The notes: generated by a model from the letters alone, not told the origin. 64,000 nt of DNA from Burkholderia pyrrocinia (GCF_003330765.1 NZ_CP024902.1:1302001-1366000), one strand, 5' to 3'. Positions 47,926 to 56,852 are shown, numbered from the stretch's first letter. Numbers and translations are program-made.

Positions 47926-48819
47926 TCAGGCAGCCGACGCAGCGCGTGCCGCGGCCAGCAATTGCGACGTCAGCGGATGATGTTCGCCGCGCCGCGAGCG
48001 GATCGCGTGAATCTCCTCGGTCACGTCGCCGGCGCGCCCGAGCCGCCTGAGGCCGCGCAGCAGCGACGCATCGTTCGCGCCGAGTTCGCTCAGCGGAAAC
48101 ACGCCGAGGCCGCGTGCCGCGAACACGGCCATCAGTGCGCTGTCCTCGAATTCCCCGGCCACGCGCGGCACGATCCGTGCGCCTTCCAGCCACAGGTCGA
48201 GGCGCGCGCGCAGCGCCGAATGCGCGGTCGGCAGCAGCACGGGCAGGTCGGCCAGGCACTGCGGAAAGCGTTGCCGCGCGGCCGGCGTGACGAGCGCCGC
48301 GGGCCCGTACCAGTCGACCGGCGACGCGACGAGCCGCTCGCTCGTCACGCGCAGGTTCGACCCCGACGGCGCGCCCTGGCCGGCCAGCACGAGATCGAGA
48401 TGATGCAGCGCGAGTTCCGCGAGCAGCGCATCGTGCTCGCCCTCGTGGCACAGCAGTCGCAGCGTCGGCGTGTCGAGCACCGGTGCGAGGAGCGCGTGTG
48501 CGGCGAGCTTGGAGATGCCGTCCGCGAGGCCGACCGCGAGCCGCACGGTCGGCTGGCTGGCCGCCGCGCGCACTTCGTCGGGAATCAGCCGCCCGATCTC
48601 GAAGATGACCTCCGCGCGCGCAAACGCGGCCTGGCCGGCGTCGGTCATCGCGACGCCGCGCCCGGCCGGGCGCAGCAATTGGTGCCCGAGCGATTTCTCG
48701 AGTTCGCGCACCTGCGCGCTGATCGTCTGCACGGCCATGTCGAGCCGCCCGGCCGCGCGCGCAAAGCCGCCTTCCTTCACGACGACCCAGAAATAGTACA
48801 GATGTCGGAAATTCAGCAT
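47926..48819 (-). CDS. nhaR: LysR-family regulator, NhaR type
   Basis: A 297-aa protein opening LNFRHLYYFWVVVKEGGFARAA, the NhaR hallmark, with HTH AAGRLDMAVQTISAQVRELE and a short effector domain (TVRLAVGLADGISKLAAHAL). NhaR in enterobacteria activates the Na+/H+ antiporter gene nhaA in response to sodium; here no antiporter lies adjacent. Its divergent neighbour is a TerC-family membrane protein gene, and a large inverted repeat fills the space between them, so it may control that gene. Confidence 0.9.
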   Translation of the reverse strand: MLNFRHLYYFWVVVKEGGFARAAGRLDMAVQTISAQVRELEKSLGHQLLRPAGRGVAMTDAGQAAFARAEVIFEIGRLIPDEVRAAASQPTVRLAVGLADGISKLAAHALLAPVLDTPTLRLLCHEGEHDALLAELALHHLDLVLAGQGAPSGSNLRVTSERLVASPVDWYGPAALVTPAARQRFPQCLADLPVLLPTAHSALRARLDLWLEGARIVPRVAGEFEDSALMAVFAARGLGVFPLSELGANDASLLRGLRRLGRAGDVTEEIHAIRSRRGEHHPLTSQLLAAARAASAA

Positions 48820-48827
48820 TGGATCGA

Positions 48828-48880
48828 AACTTCGAAAAAACCGAACCTAAAATCAGATTCTCTCTGATTTTTTCGAAGTT
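48828..48880. promoter_or_regulatory. Nested inverted repeats between nhaR and terC
   Basis: Two 13-bp perfect arms, AACTTCGAAAAAA (48828-48840) and its complement (48868-48880), flank a second inverted repeat of 9-bp arms, AAAATCAGA (48849-48857) and TCTGATTTT (48863-48871), with a 5-nt loop. The element starts 9 bp upstream of the nhaR start codon and ends 47 bp before terC. It is probably a multi-site LysR operator serving both divergent genes. Confidence 0.75.
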
Positions 48881-48927
48881 CGGGGCCGATTATCATCGGG
48901 CTTTCCACTTTCGTATCGGCCCATTTC

Positions 48928-49683
48928 ATGGACTACCTGCTGACGCTTGCCGCCGACCCCGCCGTCTGGGCCGCGCTCCTCACGCTCGTCGTGATGGAAG
49001 TCGTGCTCGGCATCGACAACCTGATCTTCATCTCGATCCTCAGCAACAAGCTGCCCGAAGCGCAGCGTGCCCGCACGCAGCGCCTCGGCATCGCGCTTGC
49101 GCTGGTGATGCGCCTTGCGCTGCTCGGCAGCGTCGCGTGGATCGCGAGCCTGACCGAACCCGTGTTCACGATCTTCGACCATGCGTTCTCGTGGCGCGAC
49201 ATGATCCTGCTGTCGGGCGGCCTGTTCCTCGTGTGGAAGGCGACCACCGAGATCCATCATCACCTGTCGCACGACGGCGATGGCGCGGGCGGTTCCGGCG
49301 GCGCGGCCGGCCTGACGATATGGGCCGCGATCGGCCAGATCGTGATGCTCGACATCGTGTTCTCGATCGACAGCATCGTGACCGCGATCGGCATGACCGA
49401 GCACATCCCGATCATGTTCGTCGCGGTGATCGTCGCCGTGGCCGTGATGCTGTTCGCCGCGCAGCCGCTGGCACGCTTCATCGACCGCAACCCGACCATC
49501 GTGATGCTCGCGCTGTCGTTCCTCGTCGTGATCGGCATGACGCTGATCGCGGAAGGTTTCGGTTCGCACGTGCCGAAGGGTTACATCTATGCGGCGATGG
49601 CGTTCTCGGCGTTCGTCGAGGGCATGAACATGCTGGCGCGGCGCGCGAAGGCGAAGCGCGCGGCACGGGTGGAAGGCCACTGA
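48928..49683 (+). CDS. TerC-family integral membrane protein
   Basis: A 251-aa protein with ~7 TM helices and the TerC pattern: [20 protein letters not shown] (acidic Glu and Asp in the membrane), a His/Gly/Ser-rich loop ([17 protein letters not shown]), and [20 protein letters not shown] as the second repeat's acidic motif. TerC/Alx proteins act in tellurite resistance, manganese export or pH response. It is divergent from nhaR. The cytosolic histidine loop could bind metal. Function is assigned by family only. Confidence 0.9.
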   Translation: MDYLLTLAADPAVWAALLTLVVMEVVLGIDNLIFISILSNKLPEAQRARTQRLGIALALVMRLALLGSVAWIASLTEPVFTIFDHAFSWRDMILLSGGLFLVWKATTEIHHHLSHDGDGAGGSGGAAGLTIWAAIGQIVMLDIVFSIDSIVTAIGMTEHIPIMFVAVIVAVAVMLFAAQPLARFIDRNPTIVMLALSFLVVIGMTLIAEGFGSHVPKGYIYAAMAFSAFVEGMNMLARRAKAKRAARVEGH

Positions 49684-49775
49684 GCCACCGCGTGTGACGC
49701 CGATCGCCTCGGCGGCCGGCGTCACACGCCTTCATACGGAATTCTTAAGAAATGCGCACGGAAAGGAGAAACTCG

Positions 49776-50075
49776 ATGAAATGTCCTGTCTGCAAGACGC
49801 CCGACCTGCTGATGGCCGAGCGCCAGTCGATCGAGATCGATTACTGTCCGACGTGCCGCGGTGTGTGGCTCGATCGCGGCGAACTCGACAAGCTGATCGC
49901 ACGCGAGACCGGCGACGCGCCGGCACGCCGCGACGAGCCGCCTGCGCCGCGCGACGTGCACGCACCGCGCGACCGTGACAACTGGGGGCGCGACGGCCGC
50001 TCGCACGACGACCGTCACCGGCACGACGGCCAGCGTCGCCGCAAATCGGTATTCGACTTGTTCGATTTCGATTGA
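49776..50075 (+). CDS. Zinc-ribbon (TFIIB-type) protein with disordered Arg/His/Asp tail
   Basis: A 99-aa protein with a zf-TFIIB domain: MKCPVCKTPDLLM...YCPTCRGVWLDRGEL, giving two CxxC pairs that bind Zn, followed by the conserved 'WLDRGELDKLI'. The C-terminal ~50 residues are charged and repetitive (RDVHAPRDRDNWGRDGRSHD, HDGQRRRKS) and end FDLFDFD. ATG 49776 is supported by AAAGGAG 7 nt upstream. Function unknown; such small proteins are widespread in proteobacteria. A terminator follows. Confidence 0.85.
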   Translation: MKCPVCKTPDLLMAERQSIEIDYCPTCRGVWLDRGELDKLIARETGDAPARRDEPPAPRDVHAPRDRDNWGRDGRSHDDRHRHDGQRRRKSVFDLFDFD

Positions 50076-50117
50076 ATCCGGATACGGCGCGCCTGCACAC
50101 GCGCCGCCCGTTGCAAA

Positions 50118-50155
50118 GAAGCCCCGCCCGGCATCGCGCCCGGGTGGGGCTTTTT
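50118..50155 (+). terminator. Rho-independent terminator of the zinc-ribbon gene
   Basis: AAGCCCCGCCCG pairs with CGGGTGGGGCTT around a GC-rich loop and is followed by TTTTT, 43 nt past the stop codon. It may also serve the convergent hsp20 genes on the other strand, since the arms start with AAGCCCC. Confidence 0.85.
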
Positions 50156-50194
50156 CATGCCTCATGCGCGTCGCGTTACGACACGCGCCAACGC

Positions 50195-50605
50195 TTACGC
50201 ATTGCCGGCCGTCACGTCGATGCGGCGTGGGCGCGTTTCCTCGCGGCGCGGAATCGTCAGCGTCAGCACGCCGTCACGCAGGTTTGCATCGATCCGGGAC
50301 GTATCGAGATCGGGGCTCAGCACGAACGTGCGCGCATAGCGCGGCGCGCGAATGTCGGCGTGCCGCACGCGCAGGTCGGCCGGCGTGTCGATACGCGTGT
50401 CGGCTTCGATCGTCAGCGTGTTGTCGTGCACCTTCACGTCGAGGTTCTCGCGCGGCACGCCGGGCAGGTCGGCCCGCAGCGTGACGCCGAGCGTGTTCTC
50501 GACGATGTCCACGGCCGGCGTGATGGCGGGCCGGCGCGCGGCTTCGGCGGCGGTAGCGTGAACGGTGCTCGTCTGGCGCTCGGCCAGGGTCGGGTTCGTA
50601 TTCAT
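50195..50605 (-). CDS. Hsp20/alpha-crystallin small heat shock protein (second gene)
   Basis: A 136-aa small heat shock protein. The alpha-crystallin domain spans residues ~35-130: ITPAVDIVENTLGVTLRADLPGV, ENLDVKVHDNTLTIEA, then RTFVLSPDLDTSRIDANLRDGVLTLTIPRRE, with the terminal PRRIDV tail. It binds unfolding proteins as an ATP-independent holdase. Start MNTNPTLAE at 50605 lies 16 nt after the upstream hsp20 stop; the genes form a heat-shock operon. Confidence 0.92.
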   Translation of the reverse strand: MNTNPTLAERQTSTVHATAAEAARRPAITPAVDIVENTLGVTLRADLPGVPRENLDVKVHDNTLTIEADTRIDTPADLRVRHADIRAPRYARTFVLSPDLDTSRIDANLRDGVLTLTIPRREETRPRRIDVTAGNA

Positions 50606-50621
50606 GTCGGTATCCTGAAGA

Positions 50622-51062
50622 TTACTGAACGGTGATGGCACGTGGCTTCGATGCTTCGCGACGGCCGACGCGAATCAGCAGGCAGCCGTTTTCGTAGCGG
50701 GCGCTGACCTGGTCGGGATCCGCGTCCCGTGGCAGCTCGACGACGCGGCGGAACGTGCCGTGAAAGCGCTCCTGTGCATAGGTGCGCACGTCGTCGCCTT
50801 CGCCGCGTGGCGCCGGTTTGCGCTCGCCGCTGATGGTCAGCAGGTCCTTGTCGATCGACACGTCGAAGTCGGCCGCGGCCATGCCGGGCGCGAACGCGAC
50901 GATCTCGATTGCATCGTCGGTGGCGCCGACGTTGAGCGCCGGAAATGTGCCCGGCCGCACCGCGCGGATGCCGGACGGGCGCTCGCCGAACAGGTTCGCC
51001 ACCTGCCGCTGCACGCGGGCGAATTCGTCGAACAGGTCGTGGCCGTTATGGATAGCGCTCAT
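50622..51062 (-). CDS. Hsp20/alpha-crystallin small heat shock protein (first gene)
   Basis: A 146-aa Hsp20: N-terminal region HDLFDEFARVQRQVANLFGE, then the alpha-crystallin domain FPALNVGATDDAIEIVAFAPGM, FDVSIDKDLLTISGERKPAP, FHGTFRRVVELPRDADPDQV, YENGCLLIRVGRREASKPR and the conserved C-terminal ITV-like end. The start MSAIHNGHD at 51062 is preceded by AGGACCATC. A sigma-32 promoter ~130 nt upstream indicates heat-shock control. The two proteins of the pair probably co-assemble, as IbpA and IbpB do. Confidence 0.92.
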   Translation of the reverse strand: MSAIHNGHDLFDEFARVQRQVANLFGERPSGIRAVRPGTFPALNVGATDDAIEIVAFAPGMAAADFDVSIDKDLLTISGERKPAPRGEGDDVRTYAQERFHGTFRRVVELPRDADPDQVSARYENGCLLIRVGRREASKPRAITVQ

Positions 51063-51189
51063 GATGGTCCTCCGGAACAGGAAATGCGGGAGACGCGACG
51101 GCGCGACGCCTGCGGCGGGCGCGACGGGTGACTCCACGGGGTCGAAACGGGGGCAGTGCGTTGCATGGAGCACTGCCTGGCAACGCGTA

Positions 51190-51217
51190 ATTAGTGGCTG
51201 CCGCAGCGCATTTCAAG
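51190..51217 (-). promoter_or_regulatory. Sigma-32 (RpoH) heat-shock promoter of the hsp20 pair
   Basis: On the minus strand the -35 element CTTGAAA (51211-51217) and the -10 element CCACTAAT (51190-51197) are separated by 13 nt, an excellent fit to the sigma-32 consensus CTTGAAA-N13-CCCCATNT. The promoter reads towards the hsp20 genes. Confidence 0.85.
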
Positions 51218-51306
51218 AGGGAACCCGCAACCTGCGTCAACGCGTGTCCGCGCGATTCGATGCGACAATCGCCGCGATACCTGCAGACCAACGACACGGG
51301 ACAATC

Positions 51307-52224
51307 ATGGACATTCAACGCATCGCGATCGTCGGCGCCGGCGTGATCGGCGCGAGCTGGGCGGCTTTCTACCTGGCGAAGGGCTTCGACGTCGTCGCGA
51401 CCGATCCGGCGCCGCAAGCCGACGCGCGGCTGCGCGACACGCTGGCCGCGTTTCTCGGCGACCGGGCCGCCGAACTTTCCGCGCGGCTGTCGTTCGACGC
51501 CGATCTCGTGCGTGCGCTCGACGGCGTCGATTTCGTGCAGGAAAACGGCCCGGAGCGGCTCGACCTGAAGCGTGCGTTATACCGGCAGATGGACGACGTG
51601 CTGCCCGCGCACGTGCCGATCGCGTCGAGCTCGTCGGGCCTGAAGATGTCCGACATCCAGACCGCGTGCGCGAAGCATCCGGAACGTTGCCTGATCGCGC
51701 ATCCGTTCAACCCGCCGCACCTGATTCCGCTCGTCGAACTGGTTGGCGGCGATGCGACCGGCAAGGACGTGATCGCGCGCGTGAAGGACTTTTACGACGC
51801 ACTCGGCAAGCAGACGATCGTCCTCAACAAGGAGATGACCGGCCACGTCGCGAACCGGCTGGCGGCCGCGCTGTTCCGCGAGGTGTATCACCTCGTCGGC
51901 GAAGGCGTCGTGAGCGTTGCCGATGCGGACAAGGCCGTCGCATGGGGCCCCGGCCTGCGCTGGGGACTGATGGGGCAGTGCCTGACCTATCACCTCGGTG
52001 GCGGCGCGGGCGGGATCGCGCACTTTCTCGAACACCTGTCGGGGCCGATTACGAGCTGGTGGGACGACCTCGGCACGCCTTCGTTCGATCCGGACGTCGA
52101 TCGCAAGCTGAACGACGAATTGCGCGCGATCCAGGGCGAACATTCGATGCAGGAACTGGCGGCCGAGCGCGACCGGCTGCTCGTCGAGCTGATCGACGCG
52201 CGCCGCCGCAGCTTTCTGCCCTGA
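51307..52224 (+). CDS. 3-hydroxyacyl-CoA dehydrogenase / carnitine dehydrogenase-like NAD enzyme
   Basis: A 305-aa enzyme with an N-terminal NAD site IAIVGAGVIGASWAAFYLAKGF (GxGxxG), conserved NGPERLDLKR and SSSSGLKMSDI, a catalytic His region IAHPFNPPHLIPLVELV (His of the 3HCDH family), and a helical C-terminal domain ending WWDDLGTP. It is shorter than typical bifunctional enzymes and best resembles L-carnitine dehydrogenase or lambda-crystallin-type 3-hydroxyacid dehydrogenases. It sits alone, divergent from the hsp20 pair. The precise substrate is uncertain. Confidence 0.86.
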   Translation: MDIQRIAIVGAGVIGASWAAFYLAKGFDVVATDPAPQADARLRDTLAAFLGDRAAELSARLSFDADLVRALDGVDFVQENGPERLDLKRALYRQMDDVLPAHVPIASSSSGLKMSDIQTACAKHPERCLIAHPFNPPHLIPLVELVGGDATGKDVIARVKDFYDALGKQTIVLNKEMTGHVANRLAAALFREVYHLVGEGVVSVADADKAVAWGPGLRWGLMGQCLTYHLGGGAGGIAHFLEHLSGPITSWWDDLGTPSFDPDVDRKLNDELRAIQGEHSMQELAAERDRLLVELIDARRRSFLP

Positions 52225-52273
52225 CCGCGTCGCAGCGTCGCGGATGGACCGCGGTCGATCGGGCCACGCTCGG

Positions 52274-52552
52274 CTACTGCTGCGCTGCTGTTTGCGGTGC
52301 CTGCGGCGTCTGCGCGAGCCATGCGGGGCTCGCGGCCTGCACCAGTTCGCGGTTGCGCGTGCGCGTCGCGGCATTCGGCGGGTAGTTGCCGTCGTTCGTC
52401 GGCAGTTCGCCGTCGAGATAGGCCTGCTTGAGCTGGTCGACGACTTCCGCGCGGGTCAGCCCCTGCGCGGGCGCCGCGGTGTCGGTCTGGGCAAAGGCGG
52501 GGGACAGCAGGGCGGCTGCGGCGGTCGCGACGGCGAATCGCAAGACGTTCAT
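52274..52552 (-). CDS. DUF4148 secreted protein
   Basis: A 92-aa secreted protein with signal peptide MNVLRFAVATAAAALLSPAF (cleavage after FAQ). The mature domain LTRAEVVDQLKQAYLDGELPTNDGNYPP is the characteristic DUF4148 motif, common in multiple copies in Burkholderiales. No function is known. It converges on the hydroxyacyl-CoA dehydrogenase gene. Confidence 0.88.
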   Translation of the reverse strand: MNVLRFAVATAAAALLSPAFAQTDTAAPAQGLTRAEVVDQLKQAYLDGELPTNDGNYPPNAATRTRNRELVQAASPAWLAQTPQAPQTAAQQ

Positions 52553-52728
52553 GGTGGGCTCCGATCAAGGGGACGGGACACCGGATGCGCGCGGCAACCT
52601 GCCGTGCGTACCGATGGGCCCCATTGTCGCGAGCGGGTGCTGCGCGGACGATGACGCATTCCGGGCAAAACTGTCAGTTGCGGGCGCGACCGCGCCTGCG
52701 TGCGTCGCGCCTGGTGTGCCCGGTGCGG

Positions 52729-53577
52729 CTACAACTCCGCCGCCGCCGTGATCAGCGTGGCTTCGAGCGCGAGCGTCGAGCGCGACGCGGCCGCCGGCCG
52801 GTCGATCACGTATTCGAGTTCGCCGAGTTCGGGCAGCCCTGCGTCGAGCCGCGCGAGCCCGGCCGGGATCACGTAGCCGGCGAACGCGCTGACGCCGAGC
52901 CCCGCGCTCGCGGCCGCGCGCAACACCGCGATGCTGCTGCTCACGACCGCGATCCGGTACGGCCGTCCGACGGCCTCGAGCGATTCGAGCACGCGGCGGC
53001 GCGACACGCTCGGCTCCGGATGCATCGCGAGCGGCAGCACGGCCTCGTGGCCGGTGATCCGCGAATCGGGGCCGGTGCACCAGTACAGCGGCTCGCTGCG
53101 GATCACGCGGCCGCGCCGGCTGCCCGCGATGCGCTTCGCAAACACGAGATCGTGCCGTCCTTCGTCGAGCGCGTCGAACAGGTCGCCCGACAGCCCGGTC
53201 GAGATCGCGAGCTCGACGTCCGGATTGCGCTGCACGAAGCTCGCGAGCGCGGCCGTCAGGTGCGCCGACGCGAAATCCTCCGACATCGCGAGCCGCACCT
53301 TGCCCGACAGCGGCGGCCCGCACACCGACGTGACGGCTTCGTCCATCAGTTCGAGGATGCGCACCGCGTAGCGGAACAGCGCGTCGCCGTGCTGCGACAG
53401 GTGCACGTTGCGCGTGTCGCGCTCGAAGAGCGGCCGGTCGAGCAGCTCTTCGAGGCGGCGGATGTGCTGGCTGACGGTCGACTGCGACAGGCTCACGCGC
53501 TCGGACGCGGCGGTGAAGCTGCCGGACTGGGCGACGGCGACGAAGCTGCGCAGCAGCTCGGGCGGTAACGGACGCAT
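52729..53577 (-). CDS. LysR-family regulator of the malonate operon (MdcR-like)
   Basis: A 282-aa LysR protein starting MRPLPPELLRSFVAVAQSGS; HTH TAASERVSLSQSTVSQHIRRLE; effector domain from LSGKVRLAMSEDFASAHLTA. Its gene is divergent from madL with a 321-bp intergenic region. In several proteobacteria a LysR gene (mdcR/mdcY) adjacent to mdc controls the pathway in response to malonate, so that role is inferred. The frame could start farther upstream (53751), but residues there are not LysR-like. Confidence 0.9.
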   Translation of the reverse strand: MRPLPPELLRSFVAVAQSGSFTAASERVSLSQSTVSQHIRRLEELLDRPLFERDTRNVHLSQHGDALFRYAVRILELMDEAVTSVCGPPLSGKVRLAMSEDFASAHLTAALASFVQRNPDVELAISTGLSGDLFDALDEGRHDLVFAKRIAGSRRGRVIRSEPLYWCTGPDSRITGHEAVLPLAMHPEPSVSRRRVLESLEAVGRPYRIAVVSSSIAVLRAAASAGLGVSAFAGYVIPAGLARLDAGLPELGELEYVIDRPAAASRSTLALEATLITAAAEL

Positions 53578-53898
53578 TGCTAAATCCACTGAATCGGTTT
53601 CGACAACTTCATAAATGGCCGGATTTTGCGGCGCTAGTATCGGATCACGCCCCGGTGCGGCCCGCGCAACGGGACGAACCGGACGCGTAGCCCGCGTCGT
53701 GCCGGCGGCTGCATCGGTCAGTCTACGGCGTCCGGCCCGAAACCGCATCATCCCATCGACCGCCCGAGAACGCGCCCGTACGACGGGCCGCCGGGCCGCG
53801 GCGCACCGCCGCAGGAGACAGTCCGCGCACGGGATCGGCGTGCCGGCCGGCCTCCCGCACGCGTCAGGCGCCCGTCACGAAGAGACTGGAGACGACTC
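53578..53898. promoter_or_regulatory. Divergent promoter region of the LysR gene and the madLM-mdc operon
   Basis: The 321-bp gap shows an AT-rich core (53580-53630: TTCATAAATGGCCGGATTTT) and a TAGTAT hexamer at 53635-53640 as a weak -10 candidate for either side. I find no clear -35 and no gene. The LysR operator should lie here. Confidence 0.45.
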
Positions 53899-54294
53899 AT
53901 GATCATCTACGGAACCGCGCTGCTGGCGTTCTGCCATCTGGCCGGACTGTTCCTCGGCGACCTGCTGGGCACCGCGATCGGCGTGAAGACCAATGTCGGC
54001 GGCGTCGGCATCGCGATGCTGCTGCTGATCTGCCTGCGCCTGTGGCTGCACCGGCGCGGCTGGCTGCCGAAGGAGACCGAGGCCGGCGTCGGTTTCTGGG
54101 GCGCGATGTACATCCCGGTGGTCGTCGCGATGGCCGCGAACCAGAACGTCGTGGCCGCGCTGAAGGGCGGCCCCGTCGCGCTGCTGGCCGCCGTCGGTGC
54201 GGTCGCGATCTGCGCATGCTGCATCGCGGTACTGGTGCGCACGGGGCGCGACGACACGGCCTTCGCGGGCGTGCCGCAATTCGACCAACAGTGA
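53899..54294 (+). CDS. madL: Malonate transporter subunit MadL
   Basis: A 131-aa membrane protein with ~4 TM helices and the MadL signature MIIYGTALLAFCHLAGLFLGD, then AIGVKTNVGGVGIAMLLLI. MadL and MadM together form the sodium-coupled malonate carrier that brings malonate into the cell for the decarboxylase. It is the first gene of the malonate operon and is followed by madM after 11 nt. Confidence 0.92.
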   Translation: MIIYGTALLAFCHLAGLFLGDLLGTAIGVKTNVGGVGIAMLLLICLRLWLHRRGWLPKETEAGVGFWGAMYIPVVVAMAANQNVVAALKGGPVALLAAVGAVAICACCIAVLVRTGRDDTAFAGVPQFDQQ

Positions 54295-54305
54295 CGGAGG
54301 CCGCC

Positions 54306-55073
54306 ATGCTGCAGATGCTCGAAAAAGTCGTCGCCCACAACGGGCTCGTCGCGTCGTTCGCGCTGGTCGGCCTGATCATGGGGCTGTCGTCGATCGCGTC
54401 GCGCAAGCTCACGTTCGGCCGCGTGCACGGCTCCGCGATCGCGATCGTGATCGGTCTTGCGCTCGCGTATGTCGGCGGCGCGTTCACCGGCGGCGAGAAG
54501 GGGATCGCCGACGTGCCGCTGTTCGCGGGCGTCGGCCTGATGGGTGGCGCGATGCTGCGCGATTTCGCGATCGTCGCGACCGCGTTCGAAGTGCAGCCGA
54601 CCGAAGCGCGCAAGGCCGGGCTCGTCGGCGTCGTGTCGCTGCTGCTCGGCACGGTGCTGCCGTTCATCGTCGGCGCGTGCATCGCGCGCGCGTTCGGCTA
54701 CACCGACGCGGTCAGCATGACGACCATCGGCGCGGGCGCCGTCACCTACATCGTCGGGCCCGTCACGGGCGCGGCGATCGGTGCGAGCTCCGACGTGATC
54801 GCGCTGAGCATCGCGACGGGGCTCGTGAAGGCGATCATCGTGATGGTCGGCACGCCGGTCGCGGCCAACTTCATGGGCCTGAAGACGCCGCGTTCGGCGA
54901 TGATCTTCGGTGGCCTCGCGGGCACCGTCAGCGGCGTCAGCGCGGGGCTGGCCGCGACCGACCGCCGGCTCGTCCCGTACGGCGCGCTGGTCGCGACCTT
55001 CCATACGGGCGTCGGCTGCCTGCTCGGCCCGTCGCTGCTGTTCTTCGCGACGCGCGCGCTGGTCGGCGCATAG
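54306..55073 (+). CDS. madM: Malonate transporter subunit MadM
   Basis: A 255-aa membrane protein of ~8 TM helices, the larger malonate carrier subunit. Recognisable stretches are LVGLIMGLSSIASRKLTFGRVHG, VGLMGGAMLRDFAIVATAFEV, TTIGAGAVTYIVGPVTGAAIGASSDVIA. A long frame begins earlier in madL (54042) but ATG 54306 after GGAGGCCGCC is the real start. It leads into mdcA after 132 bp. Confidence 0.93.
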   Translation: MLQMLEKVVAHNGLVASFALVGLIMGLSSIASRKLTFGRVHGSAIAIVIGLALAYVGGAFTGGEKGIADVPLFAGVGLMGGAMLRDFAIVATAFEVQPTEARKAGLVGVVSLLLGTVLPFIVGACIARAFGYTDAVSMTTIGAGAVTYIVGPVTGAAIGASSDVIALSIATGLVKAIIVMVGTPVAANFMGLKTPRSAMIFGGLAGTVSGVSAGLAATDRRLVPYGALVATFHTGVGCLLGPSLLFFATRALVGA

Positions 55074-55086
55074 GCTCGCGCGATGT

Positions 55087-55102
55087 GGCCCGCGCGCGGG
55101 CC
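55087..55102. repeat. 16-bp GC palindrome between madM and mdcA
   Basis: GGCCCGCGCGCGGGCC is a perfect palindrome, extended imperfectly to 55083-55106 (ATG...CAT). It lies in the 132-bp gap between transporter and enzyme genes. No T-run follows, so it may moderate read-through or mark an internal boundary of the operon. Confidence 0.5.
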
Positions 55103-55205
55103 GCATCCATCGCGGCGACCTCTGAGTCGCATTGGTCAACATCATCAATCGGCGGCGGCGCCAGGCTTAGAATGCCGCTGAACCATCGAAGCGGGAGAAC
55201 TGTTC

Positions 55206-56852
55206 ATGACGGGATGGAATCACGCGCGGCAGGCGCGCGATGCACGCCTCGCGGCCGGCGCGGCTTACGCGCAAGGCAAGCGGGTCGACGCGCGCGACAC
55301 CGTGGCGTTGCTCGAAGCGGTACTGCGGCCCGGCGACCGCGTCTGCCTCGAAGGCGACAACCAGAAGCAGGCCGACCTGCTCGCGACGGCGCTCGCCGAC
55401 GTCGACAGCGCGAAGGTGCACGACCTGCACATGGTGCAGTCGGGCGTCGTGCTGCCCGAGCATCTCGACGTGTTCGAGCGCGGGATCGCGAAGCGTCTCG
55501 ATTTCGCGTATTCGGGCCCGCAGTCGCAGCGGATCGCGAAGCTGCTGTTCGGCGGCAAGATCGCGCTCGGCGCGGTACACACCTATCTCGAGCTGTTCGC
55601 GCGCTACTTCATCGACCTCACGCCGCATGTCGCGCTGATCGCCGCGGTCAGCGCCGATCGCGACGGCAACCTGTACACGGGCCCGAACACCGAGGACACG
55701 CCGACCGTCGTCGAGGCCACCGCGTTCAAGGACGGCATCGTGATCGCGCAGGTCGACCGCATCGTCGACAAGGTGCCGCGCGTCGACATCCCCGGCGACC
55801 GCGTGCATTTCGTCGTCGAGGCCGGCCGGCCGTTCTACGTCGAGCCGCTGTTCACGCGCGATCCGGCCGCGATTACCGAAACGCAGATCCTCACCGCGAT
55901 GCTCGCGCTGAAGGGCATCTACCAACCGTACGGGATCAAGCGCCTGAACCACGGGATCGGCTTCAACACCGCGGCGATCGAACTGCTGCTGCCGACCTAC
56001 GGCGAGAAGCTCGGGCTGAAGGGCAAGGTCTGCACGCACTGGGCGCTCAATCCGCACCCGACGCTGATCCCCGCGATCGAGTCGGGCTGGGTCGAACAGA
56101 TCCACTGCTTCGGCTCCGAGGTAGGGATGGACGACTATATCCGCGCGCGTTCGGATGTGTGGTTCACCGGTTCCGACGGTTCGCTGCGCTCGAACCGCGC
56201 GTTTTGCCAGACTGCTGGCCTGTACGCGTGCGACATGTTCATTGGCTCGACGTTGCAGATCGACCTGTCCGGCCATTCGTCGACGGTCACCGCCGAGCGG
56301 ATCGCCGGCTTTGGCGGTGCGCCGAACATGGGCAGCGATGCGCGCGGCCGGCGCCATCCGAGCGAGCCGTGGCTGAAGGCCGGCGCGGAAGCCGACCCCG
56401 ACACGCCGGCGGCGCTGCGGCGCGGCCGCAAGCTCGTCGTGCAGATCGGCGAGACCTTCGGCGACAAGAACGTGCCGATGTTCGTCGAGCAGCTCGACGC
56501 GCTGAAGCTCGCCGACAAGCTGCAGCTCGACCTCGCGCCGATCATGGTCTACGGCGACGACGTCACGCATATCGTCACCGAGGAAGGGATCGCGAACCTG
56601 CTGATGTGCCGCGACAAGGACGAGCGCGAACACGCGATTCGCGGCGTCGCCGGCTATACGGACGTCGGCCGCGGCCGCGACCGGAAGATGGTCGAGCGGT
56701 TGCGCGAGCGCGGCGTGATCCGCCGCCCGGAGGATCTCGGCATCGATCCGCTCGACGCCGACCGCCGCTGGCTCGCCGCGCGCTCGATCAAGGATCTCGT
56801 GCACTGGTCGGGCGGGCTCTATGCGCCGCCGGCCCGGTTCCGCAACTGGTGA
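55206..56852 (+). CDS. mdcA: Malonate decarboxylase alpha subunit (ACP transferase)
   Basis: A 548-aa subunit that exchanges acetyl on the acyl carrier protein for malonyl (acetyl-S-ACP:malonate ACP transferase). It has the CoA-transferase-like organisation: GDRVCLEGDNQKQADLLAT, HDLHMVQSGVVLPEHLDVFE, AVSADRDGNLYTGPNTEDTP, and HCFGSEVGMDDYIRARSDVW. Length matches MdcA (~550 aa). It follows madM and precedes the ACP gene by 10 nt. The reaction regenerates the acyl carrier and releases acetate. Confidence 0.96.
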   Translation: MTGWNHARQARDARLAAGAAYAQGKRVDARDTVALLEAVLRPGDRVCLEGDNQKQADLLATALADVDSAKVHDLHMVQSGVVLPEHLDVFERGIAKRLDFAYSGPQSQRIAKLLFGGKIALGAVHTYLELFARYFIDLTPHVALIAAVSADRDGNLYTGPNTEDTPTVVEATAFKDGIVIAQVDRIVDKVPRVDIPGDRVHFVVEAGRPFYVEPLFTRDPAAITETQILTAMLALKGIYQPYGIKRLNHGIGFNTAAIELLLPTYGEKLGLKGKVCTHWALNPHPTLIPAIESGWVEQIHCFGSEVGMDDYIRARSDVWFTGSDGSLRSNRAFCQTAGLYACDMFIGSTLQIDLSGHSSTVTAERIAGFGGAPNMGSDARGRRHPSEPWLKAGAEADPDTPAALRRGRKLVVQIGETFGDKNVPMFVEQLDALKLADKLQLDLAPIMVYGDDVTHIVTEEGIANLLMCRDKDEREHAIRGVAGYTDVGRGRDRKMVERLRERGVIRRPEDLGIDPLDADRRWLAARSIKDLVHWSGGLYAPPARFRNW

